Shown in pieces: positions 26,528-36,502 of a stretch of DNA of 64,000 nt (its first letter is position 1; each line of letters begins with the position of its first letter). The stretch spans positions 44,816 to 108,815 of the forward strand of contig NZ_CP096564.1 of assembly GCF_023221595.1 (NCBI RefSeq), given 5' to 3'. Under the pieces are notes generated by a model. It saw only the letters and a list, made by a program, of their open reading frames with translations, searched no databases and was not told where the DNA came from. The translations under genes and the position numbers were made by a program. The stretch is from Rhodococcus qingshengii JCM 15477 (lineage in GTDB: Bacteria; Actinomycetota; Actinomycetes; Mycobacteriales; Mycobacteriaceae).

Positions 26528-27436
26528 TCAGCTTCCGTATCCGAGATGGCCCCATGTCGCCAGGACTAGGTCTTTTCCATCCTGGACCGACCATTTCTTG
26601 TCACTCGTGAAAAGCCACTTCATCCAATTAGGTTCGACCATTTTGCGCTCACTCTCCTCTGATTCGAGGAGACTCCACAAGCTGACCAGCGTGGCGCGGA
26701 AACCCTCGTCGAGGTCACCAGTGGTGAGAGTCGAGGCAGGCACGTTGTAGACCAGGCACTCCATGAAGTACGAAGGCAGCTCGTCGATGGTGCCCGCTGT
26801 CGCGAGGAAGTTCTCAGCGTTCTTCAGTGCGCGAACGTAGTTCTTGTACCGGTGGTTGGTCTCGGTGTTGAGGCTGCGTCCGTTATCCAGTTGCTGTTGC
26901 GGCCAATTCACGATCTTGCTTCCGCCATCGGTTGGGAAGACGCAACTTCCTTCCTTCGAGATAGTCCGGTCGGAGTTGTCGTAGCGTCGGTAGTCGAAGC
27001 TCGGCACGACGTCGGCGCTCGGGCGGCTACCTTCCACGGCGCTGATGTTGATGGCAACTCTTCCGCTGGTGTCGACGGAGTCTGATCCGAAGGCTACGAC
27101 GAGCGCATCAACTACTGCCTTACGCCAGCTTTCAGGAGTCCACGACCCTTGGTAAGGCGGTGGCGGTGGTGCTGCGCCGGTGACGCCCGCCTTGTATCCG
27201 TAGTAGAGGCAGTCCCGAAGCTCGATCACAACGTCGACGTCACTGTCACGGCGGACATTGGTGTTGTTGGGGTAACTGCCCTTTGTATAGATGAGGACGT
27301 TGGTGCCGTCGAAGGCATTACAGGTGGTAATCGCTTTGCGGACCATGTCCTCCGCTCGCTCTTGCTGCACCTGTTCGTTCTCGCTCGATGGCTTGATCCA
27401 CCTGCTGAGAAGCTCTGTACGAGCTGAAGCTGACAT
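26528..27436 (-). CDS. CD-NTase (cGAS/DncV-like nucleotidyltransferase) of CBASS
   Basis: A 302-residue product from ATG 27436 (MSASARTELL); a TTG at 27472 is also in frame. The catalytic signature is complete. GS (residues 53-54) in YTKGSYPNNTNVR is followed by DSDVDVVIEL with metal-binding Asp66 and Asp68, and the third Asp142 lies in SADVVPSFDYR. On phage infection such enzymes make a cyclic oligonucleotide that activates the linked effector, here the Cap15-like protein 7 nt downstream. No Cap2/Cap3 or HORMA/TRIP13 genes are present, making this a short type I CBASS. Confidence 0.85.
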   Translation of the reverse strand: MSASARTELLSRWIKPSSENEQVQQERAEDMVRKAITTCNAFDGTNVLIYTKGSYPNNTNVRRDSDVDVVIELRDCLYYGYKAGVTGAAPPPPPYQGSWTPESWRKAVVDALVVAFGSDSVDTSGRVAINISAVEGSRPSADVVPSFDYRRYDNSDRTISKEGSCVFPTDGGSKIVNWPQQQLDNGRSLNTETNHRYKNYVRALKNAENFLATAGTIDELPSYFMECLVYNVPASTLTTGDLDEGFRATLVSLWSLLESEESERKMVEPNWMKWLFTSDKKWSVQDGKDLVLATWGHLGYGS

Positions 27437-28071
27437 TCCCACCGCGTGACTCCCGTCGTCAGGTGAGGACAATATCGGTTACCACCGACATCACTTTCAT
27501 AAGAATGTTCGTACGGCTAGGTAGTTATCGACCCTTCTTCCATCAGTGGTCCTAACTGGACCGACGTGTTAACGGCAAGGTAATCGGTGATCAGGTAACC
27601 ATGGATGGCATCTTCGTCTACGGCCTACTGCACGATCCGGCGTACTGCGAGGATTGTGCACCTGACTTGAAGAAAATTCTCCCGCACATCCCCACGCCGG
27701 AGACCCGAGAGCGTCGATCTGTATCCCCTTGACGTACAACTTAGTCGGGTTCCTCGGCAGAGGCTGAGAGACGTCCGAATATCGAAAGATGAAGTGGGGC
27801 AAGAAGAAAGCGACCCCGAGACCGGCAAGAATGCCGACGACCGCACCGCCACCATCGGCTACAACGCGAAAGTCCATAACCGGCTTCATTGCGACCGTGA
27901 TTTTACGGGTGACCTATCGCACGCAGGCGCTGGGAGCATCGCGCCAGCGAAGTCGACAACTGGACGCGCAGCGGAGGAAAATCTCAGCCTGCGGGCCGAC
28001 CTCCAGGATTGTCGCAGGCTCCCGATAGTCTGTGTGCTGTTCTGAAGACAGGAAGGGAGGCCTTGCACCAC
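27437..28071. promoter_or_regulatory. Divergent intergenic region between CBASS and BREX
   Basis: About 630 bp that must carry both operons' promoters. No WYL or BrxR-type regulator gene is present. It contains one short frame at 27601-27732 and a minus-strand frame with a hydrophobic stretch (about 27780-27875) that may be gene debris. The segment is less GC-rich near 27480-27600, where a promoter is likely. Confidence 0.5.
27601..27732 (+). CDS. Short ORF with CxxC, possible gene fragment
   Basis: 43 residues (MDGIFVYGLLHDPAYCEDCAP...), protein-like in composition, with a CEDC motif. It resembles the opening of a larger conserved protein and has only a weak ribosome site. It may be debris of a gene lost from this region. 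Confidence 0.25.
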   Translation: MDGIFVYGLLHDPAYCEDCAPDLKKILPHIPTPETRERRSVSP

Positions 28072-28704
28072 GTGACTGACGAAGCGCAATCGCGCTATGC
28101 ATTGTCGTTCACCAGTGGTGGCCTCCTCGCCCGCGAGGGTGTGTCCGTCGCAGCGATATACCTTGAGTCTCGCGACTGGCAGGCGACCCGTGTCCGAGTT
28201 GTCGACGGCAACTTGTTGCAGGCTCGCACTACCTCATCGCTCGACAGGGTCTCCCGCGAGACCGTTCAGCGGCTCGCTGCGCTCGGCGATGATGAGATCG
28301 AACTGCTTGTCGAGGGCAGTCCGTCGGAGCAGCATCACCTGATGTGGGCCGCGGCTTGCCGCCGCTACGCGCTGATCGGCGACTTTGCCGAAGAGGTGCT
28401 GCGCGAGCGATTCCTCCTGATGCGGCCGACGCTCGACATCGAGGACTTTGACCGGTTCATCACCGGTAAGAGCCTGTGGCACCCCGAGCTCGACGGTCTG
28501 AAGTCGTCGACGCGACAGAAGCTTCGGCAGACGTTGTTTCGGATGCTCCGCGAGGCAGGTCTGTACACCGACGCCAGCCACATCATCCCCGCCGTGATCT
28601 CCGGGCGCGTCATCGACGTCCTGGACCGCCGCACGCCCAGCGACCTCCGATTCTTCCCGATGGTCACACCATTCACATCCTCAGGCAACCAGGTGCAGCG
28701 ATGA
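28072..28704 (+). CDS. brxA: BrxA (DUF1819) of type I BREX
   Basis: A 210-residue product from GTG 28072 (GGGAGG 11 nt upstream); a longer in-frame start at 28009 lacks support. The start RYALSFTSGGLLAREGVSVA and the later FADDEIE/ FAEEVLRERFLL and LWHPELDGLKSSTRQKLRQTLFRMLREAGL segments are characteristic of DUF1819 BrxA, a small helical DNA-binding protein. It is the first gene of an unbroken six-gene operon and overlaps brxB by 4 nt. BrxA is needed for BREX function in some systems; its precise role is not settled. Confidence 0.9.
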   Translation: MTDEAQSRYALSFTSGGLLAREGVSVAAIYLESRDWQATRVRVVDGNLLQARTTSSLDRVSRETVQRLAALGDDEIELLVEGSPSEQHHLMWAAACRRYALIGDFAEEVLRERFLLMRPTLDIEDFDRFITGKSLWHPELDGLKSSTRQKLRQTLFRMLREAGLYTDASHIIPAVISGRVIDVLDRRTPSDLRFFPMVTPFTSSGNQVQR

Positions 28705-29324
28705 GAACAACCCAGCGAAACCTCACTCACGAAGAGAAGCACGTATATGACGTGTTGCGTAGCGACCGGTTCTTGAGGATGGAGGGCCTCTCCAAGGAAG
28801 TTCCCTTCTTCATTTACCACTTTCCTCCTGCCTGGACCCTCGACGTCGACGGCATGCGCGACCGGGTCACCACGAAGCTCCAGAGCGATGACGGAATCAG
28901 TGTGGTCGAGATCAATCTGTACGACCTTGCCGTCGAACTCCTCAACGAACGGGGCGTCTGGGATCGCGTTCTCCAGGCGGAGCCGACGATGGACAAGGCC
29001 GACTTCCGCGACATGCTTCAGGGCATGCTCGATCCGCACGATCACCTCGCCCCAGCGATTCGAGCTCGGCTCGGAACTGAGCCAGGAACTGAACCGAAAG
29101 CAACCGTGGTCTTCCTCACCGGCATCGGTGAGGTATTTCCGTTTATCCGTACACACACGGTGCTGGAGAACTTGCAGAGCGTGGTCGTGGGTCGCCCGAT
29201 GTTGGCGTGGTTCCCGGGCACGTACGAGTTCACCCGGTCGACCGGGCACCAGCTCCGCGCATTGAACCTTGGTGCGAGCGACAGCTATTACCGGGCCAAG
29301 GACATCCTCGAGCAGGAGACATGA
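28701..29324 (+). CDS. brxB: BrxB (DUF1788) of type I BREX
   Basis: A 207-residue product from ATG 28701 overlapping the brxA stop. DUF1788 features include FFIYHFPPAWTLDVDGMRDRV early, a central VVEINLYDLAVELL and the C-terminal VVFLTGIGEVFPFIRTHTVLENLQ with MLAWFPGTYEF. This family is found almost only in BREX operons. Its end overlaps the brxC start (ATGA), so brxA, brxB and brxC are translationally chained. The exact biochemical role is unknown. Confidence 0.9.
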   Translation: MRTTQRNLTHEEKHVYDVLRSDRFLRMEGLSKEVPFFIYHFPPAWTLDVDGMRDRVTTKLQSDDGISVVEINLYDLAVELLNERGVWDRVLQAEPTMDKADFRDMLQGMLDPHDHLAPAIRARLGTEPGTEPKATVVFLTGIGEVFPFIRTHTVLENLQSVVVGRPMLAWFPGTYEFTRSTGHQLRALNLGASDSYYRAKDILEQET

Positions 29325-32300
29325 GCATGACTGTGATCAATGAGATCTTCGCCAAGCCGATCGACCGTTCGATTGAGGGCGTCATCAAGGCTGACGACAC
29401 CTCCCAACTCGCCACTGAGGTGGAGGAGTATGTCCTCACCAACGAGGCCGCCAAGGGTGTCGAGCAGGTGCTGGAGGCGTACACGAACTACACGAACGCC
29501 AACGGCGTGTGGATTTCCGGCTTCTTCGGCTCCGGCAAGTCGCACCTGTTGAAGATGCTGGCCCACTTGCTCGGCGACATCGACGGCCTCGACTACCCGC
29601 GTGCTGGGGTCTGCACCCAGTTTCGGACGAAGGCTGACGACGCGTTCCTGCCGGCGTTGATCGACAAGGCCGAACGGATCGAAGCGAAGAGCCTGCTGTT
29701 CAACATCGACCAGAAGGCCACCCTGATCTCGAAAGACCAGAACGACGCCCTGCTGAAGGTGTTCGTGAAGATCTTCGACGAGTCCCGCGGCTACTACGGC
29801 AACCAAGGACACATCGCCCGCTTCGAGCGCGACCTCGACTTCCGTGACCAGTACGTGGCGTTCCAGGAAGCCTTCGAACAGATTGCGGGAATTCCCTGGT
29901 CACAGGGACGCGAGCAAACGGCCCTTGAAGCAGGCAACATCGACAAGGCCTTTGCCGAGGTCAACGGCTCCGAGAGCCTCGGCATCATCCGCCAGTACAG
30001 TGCGAATTACTCGGTCTCGATCGAAGATTTCGCCGACGAGGTCGCCGCCTGGCTTGACCAACAGCCTGACGGTTACCGGTTGAATTTCTTCGTAGACGAG
30101 GTAGGCCAGTTCATCGGCACCCACACCCAACTCATGCTCAACCTCCAGACCATCGCCGAATCGCTCGCTACCAAATGCCAGGGGAGGGCGTGGATCTTCG
30201 TGACCTCCCAGGAGGACATGGAGAAGGTCGGCGGCGACCGCACCAAACAGCAGGCCAACGACTTCTCCAAGATTCAGGCGCGCTTCAAGAACCGGCTCAA
30301 ACTCACCAGCCAGGACGTCGAGGAGGTCATCCGTAAGCGTCTGCTGGCCAAGGCCGATGGTGCGGGCACCGAAATCGAGGCGATCTACGACGCGGAGCAG
30401 GCGAACTTCAAGACCCTGTTCGACTTCGTAGAGGGCCGCCACTATCCGAATTATCGCGACGAGCAACATTTTGTCGGCACGTACCCATTCGTGGGCTACC
30501 AGTTCCCGCTTTTCCAGGCCGCGATCGAGTCGATCAGCGACCACAATCTCTTCGAGGGGCGCAACAGCTCCGTCGGTGAACGTTCCATGCTCGGTGTCGT
30601 TCAGGAAGTCGCCACCAGCCTCGCCGACCGGCCGCTCGGCACTCTCGCGTCCTTCGACCAGATGTTCGAGGGAATTCGGGCCTCGTTGAAGTCCGCCAAT
30701 CAGCGCGCGATCTTGGGCGCCGAGAATTCCCGGGACAGCGGCAAGCTCAGCCCACTCGCGGCGCGGCTGCTCAAAGCGCTGTTCCTGGTGAAATACGTTG
30801 ACAGCTTCAAATCCACGCCTCGCAACCTCACTGTGCTGGTCTACGACCGATTCGGCACCGATCTGACCCAGCTCGGCAAAGATGTCATCGACGCGCTCAA
30901 CACACTGGAGGCGCAGACCTACATCCAGCGCAATGGCGACCTCTACGACTACCTGACCAACGAAGAGCAGAAGATCGAGCAGGAAATCAAGGACGTCGAC
31001 ATCGACAGCTCCGAGGCCTCCGCGAAACTCAACAAGCTGCTCGCCGAATCGGTCATCAAGACCACGAAGGCCACTGCCAAGAACGGCCAGAACTTCCCGT
31101 TCGGCTACAAGCTCGACGGCGTGCCCTACGGCAAGCAGTACGAGCTCTCGCTGCACTTCATCAGCCCCGAAACAGATTTCAGTCTGGAGCAGATCAAGAT
31201 GCAAAGCGCGGGGTTCGACGAACTCCGAGTGGTGCTCCCGGTGGAAGCGAACCGAATCCTTGCCGACCTGCGTCTGCTGCTCAAGACCGAGAAGTACGTC
31301 AAACGTGCTCAGGGGTCCAGCCGCACCGCGATAGAGACCAGGATCCTCAGCGAGAAAGGCACCCAGAACGCCGAGCGGGAGAAGGAAATCGTCGAACGTC
31401 TGCGGACAGCGGTCGGGGCATCGATCCTGATCCACAACGCCGGGGTCCTCGACATGACCGCCGCGGATCCGCAGACACGCATCAACGACGGCTTCGGGAA
31501 GGTCATCGCCGCCACCTACACCAACCTCAGCATGCTCGGCGGTAAGACCTTCAGCGAGCAGAGCCTGAGCGCACTGGTGAACCCGGCCGAGGGCATGTTC
31601 GAGGAAACCGGCAGCATCCTCGATGTTCCCGCGGGCGACCTGCTCGGGCATCTGGAGATGCGCGGTAAGCGGCACGAGATGGTCACGATGAAGCAACTCG
31701 TCGACCGTTACACCACCAAGCCGTACGGCTGGGACCAGTGGTCCATCGCCGCCGTGGTGGCCTATCTAGCAGGGCAGGCGAAGGTCGAAATCCAGGTCGA
31801 CGGTAAGACAATCGCCCGGACGGAGATCGCCGGGGCGCTGCGCAACACTCAGCGTTACCCGAAACTGATCGTCGCCCCGCAGCGCGTCTACGACCAGAAG
31901 ATCGTGAACCTGTTCCGCAAGTTCGTCATCGACTTCACCGACGACGGCTCCGTCACGAAAGATGCCGCCGAACTCGGCCGCATCGGCAAGGAACACCTCG
32001 AAGCCAAACTCGCCGAGCTGAAGGCACTGCGTGCGGGCGCCGCCGTCTACCCGTTCATTGACCAGCTCGACGAACCGATCGGGCGGCTCGCGGAGCTGAG
32101 CAGCAATCAGGAGGCTTGGTTCGTCGAGCATTTCGCCGGTGCCGACGATTTGCTCGATGCCAAGGACAACGTGATCGATCCGATCAAGGCGTTCCTCAAC
32201 GGCAATCAGCGCAGCATCTACGACGATGCCCGTTCGTTCATGCTGACACACAGCACCAACATCGCCTACCTACCCGCCGGAGTCGCCGACGGAATCGAGA

Positions 32301-32848
32301 CCGCGCTCGAAGACGCCCAGATCTTCCGCGGCAATAAGACCACCAAGCTCGGCAGTGCGGTCGCGGCAGTACAGGAGCAACTCGATGGAGTGGTTGCTGT
32401 TGAACGGGACGAAGCAATCGCCAAGATCGACAACTACTGGAAGCAGATTCCGGTCAGCGCGGCGTATGCGGCCGCGGCGGAGGCGGCTCGTCAATCGGTG
32501 ACCCGCCAGACCGAGCAGATTGTGGCGAGCGTCCAGCAGGAGATCCAGATCCCTACGATCCGTCACCTGGCCACGCAGTTCGACGACACGATCTATCCCG
32601 CGATCCTCGACGAGCTCGAAGCTGCGAAAGCTGTACCGGATCCAGAAACGGTGGTTCCCGACGACGACACGTCAAAGGCCCCGAGAATCCCGACACCTCC
32701 GACGAAGCACAGCATTTCGATCAAGAAACTCTCACTGCCGGGAGCCGGCGGAGTGCTCGAAAACGAAGCACAGGTCGACGCCTATCTAGGTCAACTTCGC
32801 GTGATTTTGCTCGCGACGATCAACGACAACAAACGCATCACCCTGTAG
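29321..32848 (+). CDS. brxC: BrxC, large P-loop ATPase of type I BREX
   Basis: A 1,175-residue protein, the usual length for BrxC. The Walker A motif GFFGSGKS is at residues 67-74, preceded by the family-typical TNYTNANGVWIS. A Walker B-like NFFVDEVGQF lies near residue 250. The remainder is long, helix-rich and charged. BrxC forms large ATPase assemblies and is essential for both methylation and phage exclusion in studied systems. It overlaps brxB by 4 nt and precedes pglX by 41 nt. No frameshift or stop is seen. Confidence 0.92.
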   Translation: MSMTVINEIFAKPIDRSIEGVIKADDTSQLATEVEEYVLTNEAAKGVEQVLEAYTNYTNANGVWISGFFGSGKSHLLKMLAHLLGDIDGLDYPRAGVCTQFRTKADDAFLPALIDKAERIEAKSLLFNIDQKATLISKDQNDALLKVFVKIFDESRGYYGNQGHIARFERDLDFRDQYVAFQEAFEQIAGIPWSQGREQTALEAGNIDKAFAEVNGSESLGIIRQYSANYSVSIEDFADEVAAWLDQQPDGYRLNFFVDEVGQFIGTHTQLMLNLQTIAESLATKCQGRAWIFVTSQEDMEKVGGDRTKQQANDFSKIQARFKNRLKLTSQDVEEVIRKRLLAKADGAGTEIEAIYDAEQANFKTLFDFVEGRHYPNYRDEQHFVGTYPFVGYQFPLFQAAIESISDHNLFEGRNSSVGERSMLGVVQEVATSLADRPLGTLASFDQMFEGIRASLKSANQRAILGAENSRDSGKLSPLAARLLKALFLVKYVDSFKSTPRNLTVLVYDRFGTDLTQLGKDVIDALNTLEAQTYIQRNGDLYDYLTNEEQKIEQEIKDVDIDSSEASAKLNKLLAESVIKTTKATAKNGQNFPFGYKLDGVPYGKQYELSLHFISPETDFSLEQIKMQSAGFDELRVVLPVEANRILADLRLLLKTEKYVKRAQGSSRTAIETRILSEKGTQNAEREKEIVERLRTAVGASILIHNAGVLDMTAADPQTRINDGFGKVIAATYTNLSMLGGKTFSEQSLSALVNPAEGMFEETGSILDVPAGDLLGHLEMRGKRHEMVTMKQLVDRYTTKPYGWDQWSIAAVVAYLAGQAKVEIQVDGKTIARTEIAGALRNTQRYPKLIVAPQRVYDQKIVNLFRKFVIDFTDDGSVTKDAAELGRIGKEHLEAKLAELKALRAGAAVYPFIDQLDEPIGRLAELSSNQEAWFVEHFAGADDLLDAKDNVIDPIKAFLNGNQRSIYDDARSFMLTHSTNIAYLPAGVADGIETALEDAQIFRGNKTTKLGSAVAAVQEQLDGVVAVERDEAIAKIDNYWKQIPVSAAYAAAAEAARQSVTRQTEQIVASVQQEIQIPTIRHLATQFDDTIYPAILDELEAAKAVPDPETVVPDDDTSKAPRIPTPPTKHSISIKKLSLPGAGGVLENEAQVDAYLGQLRVILLATINDNKRITL

Positions 32849-32889
32849 TGCCCAAGCGCCCCTCAAGGGCACGAGTTTAAGGACGCAGC

Positions 32890-35800
32890 ATGGATACAAA
32901 GCCGTTGGAGAGCTTCGCGAAAGCTGCCAGGCGCGAACTACTTGTCGCCGTCGAGGCACGGGCATCGACGGTGCTCGCCGCCGGGTCCGTCGCGCGCAGC
33001 GAGCGCACCGAGACAGTACGCCTTCTTGAGTCCGAGATCGCCGACCACGGTCGTGAACACGTCATCGACAGAGTCGCCTACACCTGGTTCAACCGTCTCA
33101 TCGCACTACGCTTCATGGACGCTCGCGGCTACACCGACGCCGGGATCGTCTCGCCGGCCTCGGGCCAGGCCCACGGCCAACCGGAGATCCTGGCCGACGC
33201 GAAACGCGGCGACCTCGACACCGAGGTCGTCACCAATATCAGCGCTCACGAGGCGATCATCGGCCTGCTGGACGGCACCCGCCGCAGCACCGACGCCGAG
33301 GGCGAGGCCTATGCACTGTTGCTCACCGCGTATTGCCGACATTGGCACAAGACAATGCCATTCATGTTCGAAGCCGAGGGTGCTTACACCGAGTTGCTAG
33401 TGCCCGCTGGTCTGCTCGCCGATGGAGCGCTGCTCTCCCGGGCCCGCGGAGTGCTTACCGAGGACGTCTGCGGGGACGCGGAGGTGATCGGCTGGCTCTA
33501 CCAGTTCTACATCTCCGAGCGGAAAGACGAAATCTTCGCCGGGTTCAAGAAAAACAAGAAGGCCGGCGCCGACGAGATCCCCGCAGCCACCCAGCTCTTC
33601 ACTCCACACTGGATCGTCCGTTACCTCCTAGAGAACACGCTCGGACGACTCTGGATGCTCAACAGACCGTCCTCGCGACTGGTCGACCAAATGGACTACT
33701 ACATCGCGCCGATCGACGAGGAAACCGACTTTCTAAAAGTTGCAGGGCCGGAAGAGTTGACGGTGATCGACCCGGCCTGCGGCTCGGGCCACATGCTCAC
33801 CTACGCCTTCGACTTGCTCTACGCGATCTACGAGGAAGCGGGCTACGCACCCTCTGATATCCCGAGCCTCATCCTCACCCACAATCTCCACGGCACAGAG
33901 ATCGACTCCCGCGCCGGGGCTCTCGCCGCGTTCGCCCTCACCATGAAGGCACGCGGAAAAGATCGTCGTTTCTTCACTCGTTCGGGAATTTCGCCGAAGA
34001 TCTGTGTGATTGAGCCGATCTCATTCACTCCCGATGATCTGGGCTTGCTCATCACGAAGGACGGGGACCGCGACGCCGAAGAAGCGTTCTGGAATCAGTT
34101 CCATGACGCCGATGTCTTGGGTTCGTTGATCCGGCCAGACCCAGATGCGACCGCGCAGGCTGCCATGGTTTTGGAAGCGCTTAAGGACCAGGAAGCGACA
34201 CTCTACTACGACACGCTGATTCGTGCCCGTCTGGTGGTCCGGCAGGCCGAGATACTGAGTTGTGAGTATCTGGTAGTCACGGCCAACCCGCCTTACATGG
34301 GTGCCAAGAATATGGACACGCGACTCGCTGATTTCGCCAAGTCCGAGTCCAAGGACTCGAAGTCTGACCTATTTTCAATGTTCGTTGAACGGTGCCTGGA
34401 TCTCCTGCCAGTGGGCGGCTATTCCGGGCTGATGACACCATTCGTGTGGATGTTTATCTCAAGCTACGAAGCTTTACGGAATCGAGTAATTCGTGAAGAG
34501 ACAATTACTACGCTCATTCAGCTCGAATACTCGGGGTTCGATGGTGCAACGGTTCCGATCTGCGCATATGTGCTTCGCCGCGGGCAGTCGGATCAGGCGG
34601 GCGCTTTCGTTCGCTTGTTCGACTTCGTAGGGCCTGCCGTTCAGGGGCCGAAGACCCTCGAAATCATCCAGGCTGATCGCTTGAAACGCGCCGGTGAAAC
34701 AAGTAGCGGTATGGAGCGTCACTTGTACAGGACCGCAACGTCGGATTTCGCCAAGGTGCCTGGTACTCCGATTGCATACTGGCTTTCCGACTCCATGCGT
34801 GCGACATTTAGCGACTTCCCCGCGTTGTCGTCGCGCTCGCGCTCCACAATCGGAATGGTTACCGGCAAGAACGCTTTGTATGTCCGACAGTGGTGGGAAG
34901 TTGCGGCGAATCTGACGTGCCTGGATGCGCAGAGCCGTGATCAGGCTGCGCAAACTAGTCGCAGATGGTTCCCCTATGCCAAGGGTGGTGAATTTCGACG
35001 CTGGGCGGGGAACCTTGATTCGGTTGTCGATTGGCAACACGATGGATTGCGCCTGCAGACCACCTTGGCGCCTGGCGGTTCGAGGACATGGGCGCATAAT
35101 TTCAATCTTGACCGGATTTTCCGTCCAGGTATTGCGTGGACGGTCGTCACGTCAGGTGCGCAGACCTTCCGGAATGTCCCGAGGGGGTCACTTTTTGATG
35201 CGGCGGCAGGTATATGTCAGTCGGGAACCGATGACGTCCACCTCGGAGTTCTGAACTCCTCGGCTGCTTCAGCAATTCTTGCGACGCTTAATCCTACGCT
35301 CAACCTTCATCCGGGCTATCTTGGCTCTGTACCTGTTTCGCCTGCTGCTGACAGTCATGCCTGCCAGGAAAACGTTAGGGCCGCAGTTGCCACCTCGCAG
35401 GCAGACTGGGATGACTTCGAGACCTCGTGGGATTTTAAGCGCCCTTCATGGTTTGGGGACTTTGCCGGGCTGAGTTCCCTCCGGCAGCGCTATTTCTTAT
35501 GGTCGAAGAACCAGAAAAGTATTGCCGACGAGCAACAAACCCGCGAAACGCAAAACAACCGCATCGTTGCTGAAGCTTATGGGTTGCAAGACGAGGTTCT
35601 GATCGACGTGCCTCTGCATCGCGTCTCCCTGACCCGCAATGTCGAGTTCCGATACGGACCTGGTAGGTCCGCTACCGAGTACGAGGCATTGGAGCGAGCA
35701 GATTTCGCTGCGGAGATCATCTCCTATGCCGTGGGCTGCATGTTCGGCCGTTACAGCCTCGATGAGCCGGGCCTGATTCTCGCCGATCAGAGTGCGACGC

Positions 35801-36453
35801 TTCAGGATTATCTCGCCAAGGTTTCGTTAAGCTCAACAACTAGCGACCTGACGTTCATGCCGGACGCCGACAATGTGATTCCGTTCGTCGACGATGGCTG
35901 GTTCGAGGATGACATCGTCGAACAATTCCGGCAATTCTTGAAAGCTGCGTTTGCCGCAGAACACTTCGAGGAGAACCTACGGTTTGTAGAGGAGTCGCTG
36001 GGCGTAAAGACACTGCGCGACTACTTCGTCACTAAGTCGGGGAGGTCGAAGTTCTACGACGACCACGTGAAGCGCTACAAGAAGCGCCCGATTTACTGGA
36101 TGTTCTCCAGTCCCAAGGGCTCGTTCAACGCGCTGATCTACTTGCACCGCTACACGCCGTCGACGGTCTCGACTGTGCTCAACGAGTACTTGCGTGAGTA
36201 CGAGAACAAATTGCAGAAGGCATTTGAGCGTGCCGAGGCTGCGGCCGCTGGCGGCACATCGGTGAAGGACCAGAAGGAAGCCGACCGGCTGCGCAAAATA
36301 CTCGCCGAACTGCGTGACTACGAGCATGACGTGTTCTATCCGCTCGCCACCCAGCAGGTCGAGATCGATCTCGATGACGGCGTCAAAGTGAACTACCCGA
36401 AGCTCTACCCGGCGGTGAAGAAGATTGTTGGCTTGGAGTCCAGCGATGTGTAA
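32890..36453 (+). CDS. pglX: PglX, adenine-specific DNA methyltransferase of BREX
   Basis: A 1,187-residue protein. SAM-binding motif I DPACGSGHM is at about residue 294, and the catalytic NPPY of N6-adenine methylases is at 466-469 (ANPPYMGAKNM). A long C-terminal target-recognition region follows; around residues 590-840 codon use is noticeably less GC-biased, as expected for a diversifying specificity domain. PglX methylates a non-palindromic site to mark self DNA and sets BREX specificity. It appears intact. Confidence 0.92.
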   Translation: MDTKPLESFAKAARRELLVAVEARASTVLAAGSVARSERTETVRLLESEIADHGREHVIDRVAYTWFNRLIALRFMDARGYTDAGIVSPASGQAHGQPEILADAKRGDLDTEVVTNISAHEAIIGLLDGTRRSTDAEGEAYALLLTAYCRHWHKTMPFMFEAEGAYTELLVPAGLLADGALLSRARGVLTEDVCGDAEVIGWLYQFYISERKDEIFAGFKKNKKAGADEIPAATQLFTPHWIVRYLLENTLGRLWMLNRPSSRLVDQMDYYIAPIDEETDFLKVAGPEELTVIDPACGSGHMLTYAFDLLYAIYEEAGYAPSDIPSLILTHNLHGTEIDSRAGALAAFALTMKARGKDRRFFTRSGISPKICVIEPISFTPDDLGLLITKDGDRDAEEAFWNQFHDADVLGSLIRPDPDATAQAAMVLEALKDQEATLYYDTLIRARLVVRQAEILSCEYLVVTANPPYMGAKNMDTRLADFAKSESKDSKSDLFSMFVERCLDLLPVGGYSGLMTPFVWMFISSYEALRNRVIREETITTLIQLEYSGFDGATVPICAYVLRRGQSDQAGAFVRLFDFVGPAVQGPKTLEIIQADRLKRAGETSSGMERHLYRTATSDFAKVPGTPIAYWLSDSMRATFSDFPALSSRSRSTIGMVTGKNALYVRQWWEVAANLTCLDAQSRDQAAQTSRRWFPYAKGGEFRRWAGNLDSVVDWQHDGLRLQTTLAPGGSRTWAHNFNLDRIFRPGIAWTVVTSGAQTFRNVPRGSLFDAAAGICQSGTDDVHLGVLNSSAASAILATLNPTLNLHPGYLGSVPVSPAADSHACQENVRAAVATSQADWDDFETSWDFKRPSWFGDFAGLSSLRQRYFLWSKNQKSIADEQQTRETQNNRIVAEAYGLQDEVLIDVPLHRVSLTRNVEFRYGPGRSATEYEALERADFAAEIISYAVGCMFGRYSLDEPGLILADQSATLQDYLAKVSLSSTTSDLTFMPDADNVIPFVDDGWFEDDIVEQFRQFLKAAFAAEHFEENLRFVEESLGVKTLRDYFVTKSGRSKFYDDHVKRYKKRPIYWMFSSPKGSFNALIYLHRYTPSTVSTVLNEYLREYENKLQKAFERAEAAAAGGTSVKDQKEADRLRKILAELRDYEHDVFYPLATQQVEIDLDDGVKVNYPKLYPAVKKIVGLESSDV

Positions 36454-36502
36454 CGAGTCGCACGTGCGCGCTCGGACCAGCTCGTGACGACAAGGACGAT
36501 GA

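Noticed and set aside
29900..31696. 598-residue minus-strand frame
   Set aside because: Antisense shadow of brxC.
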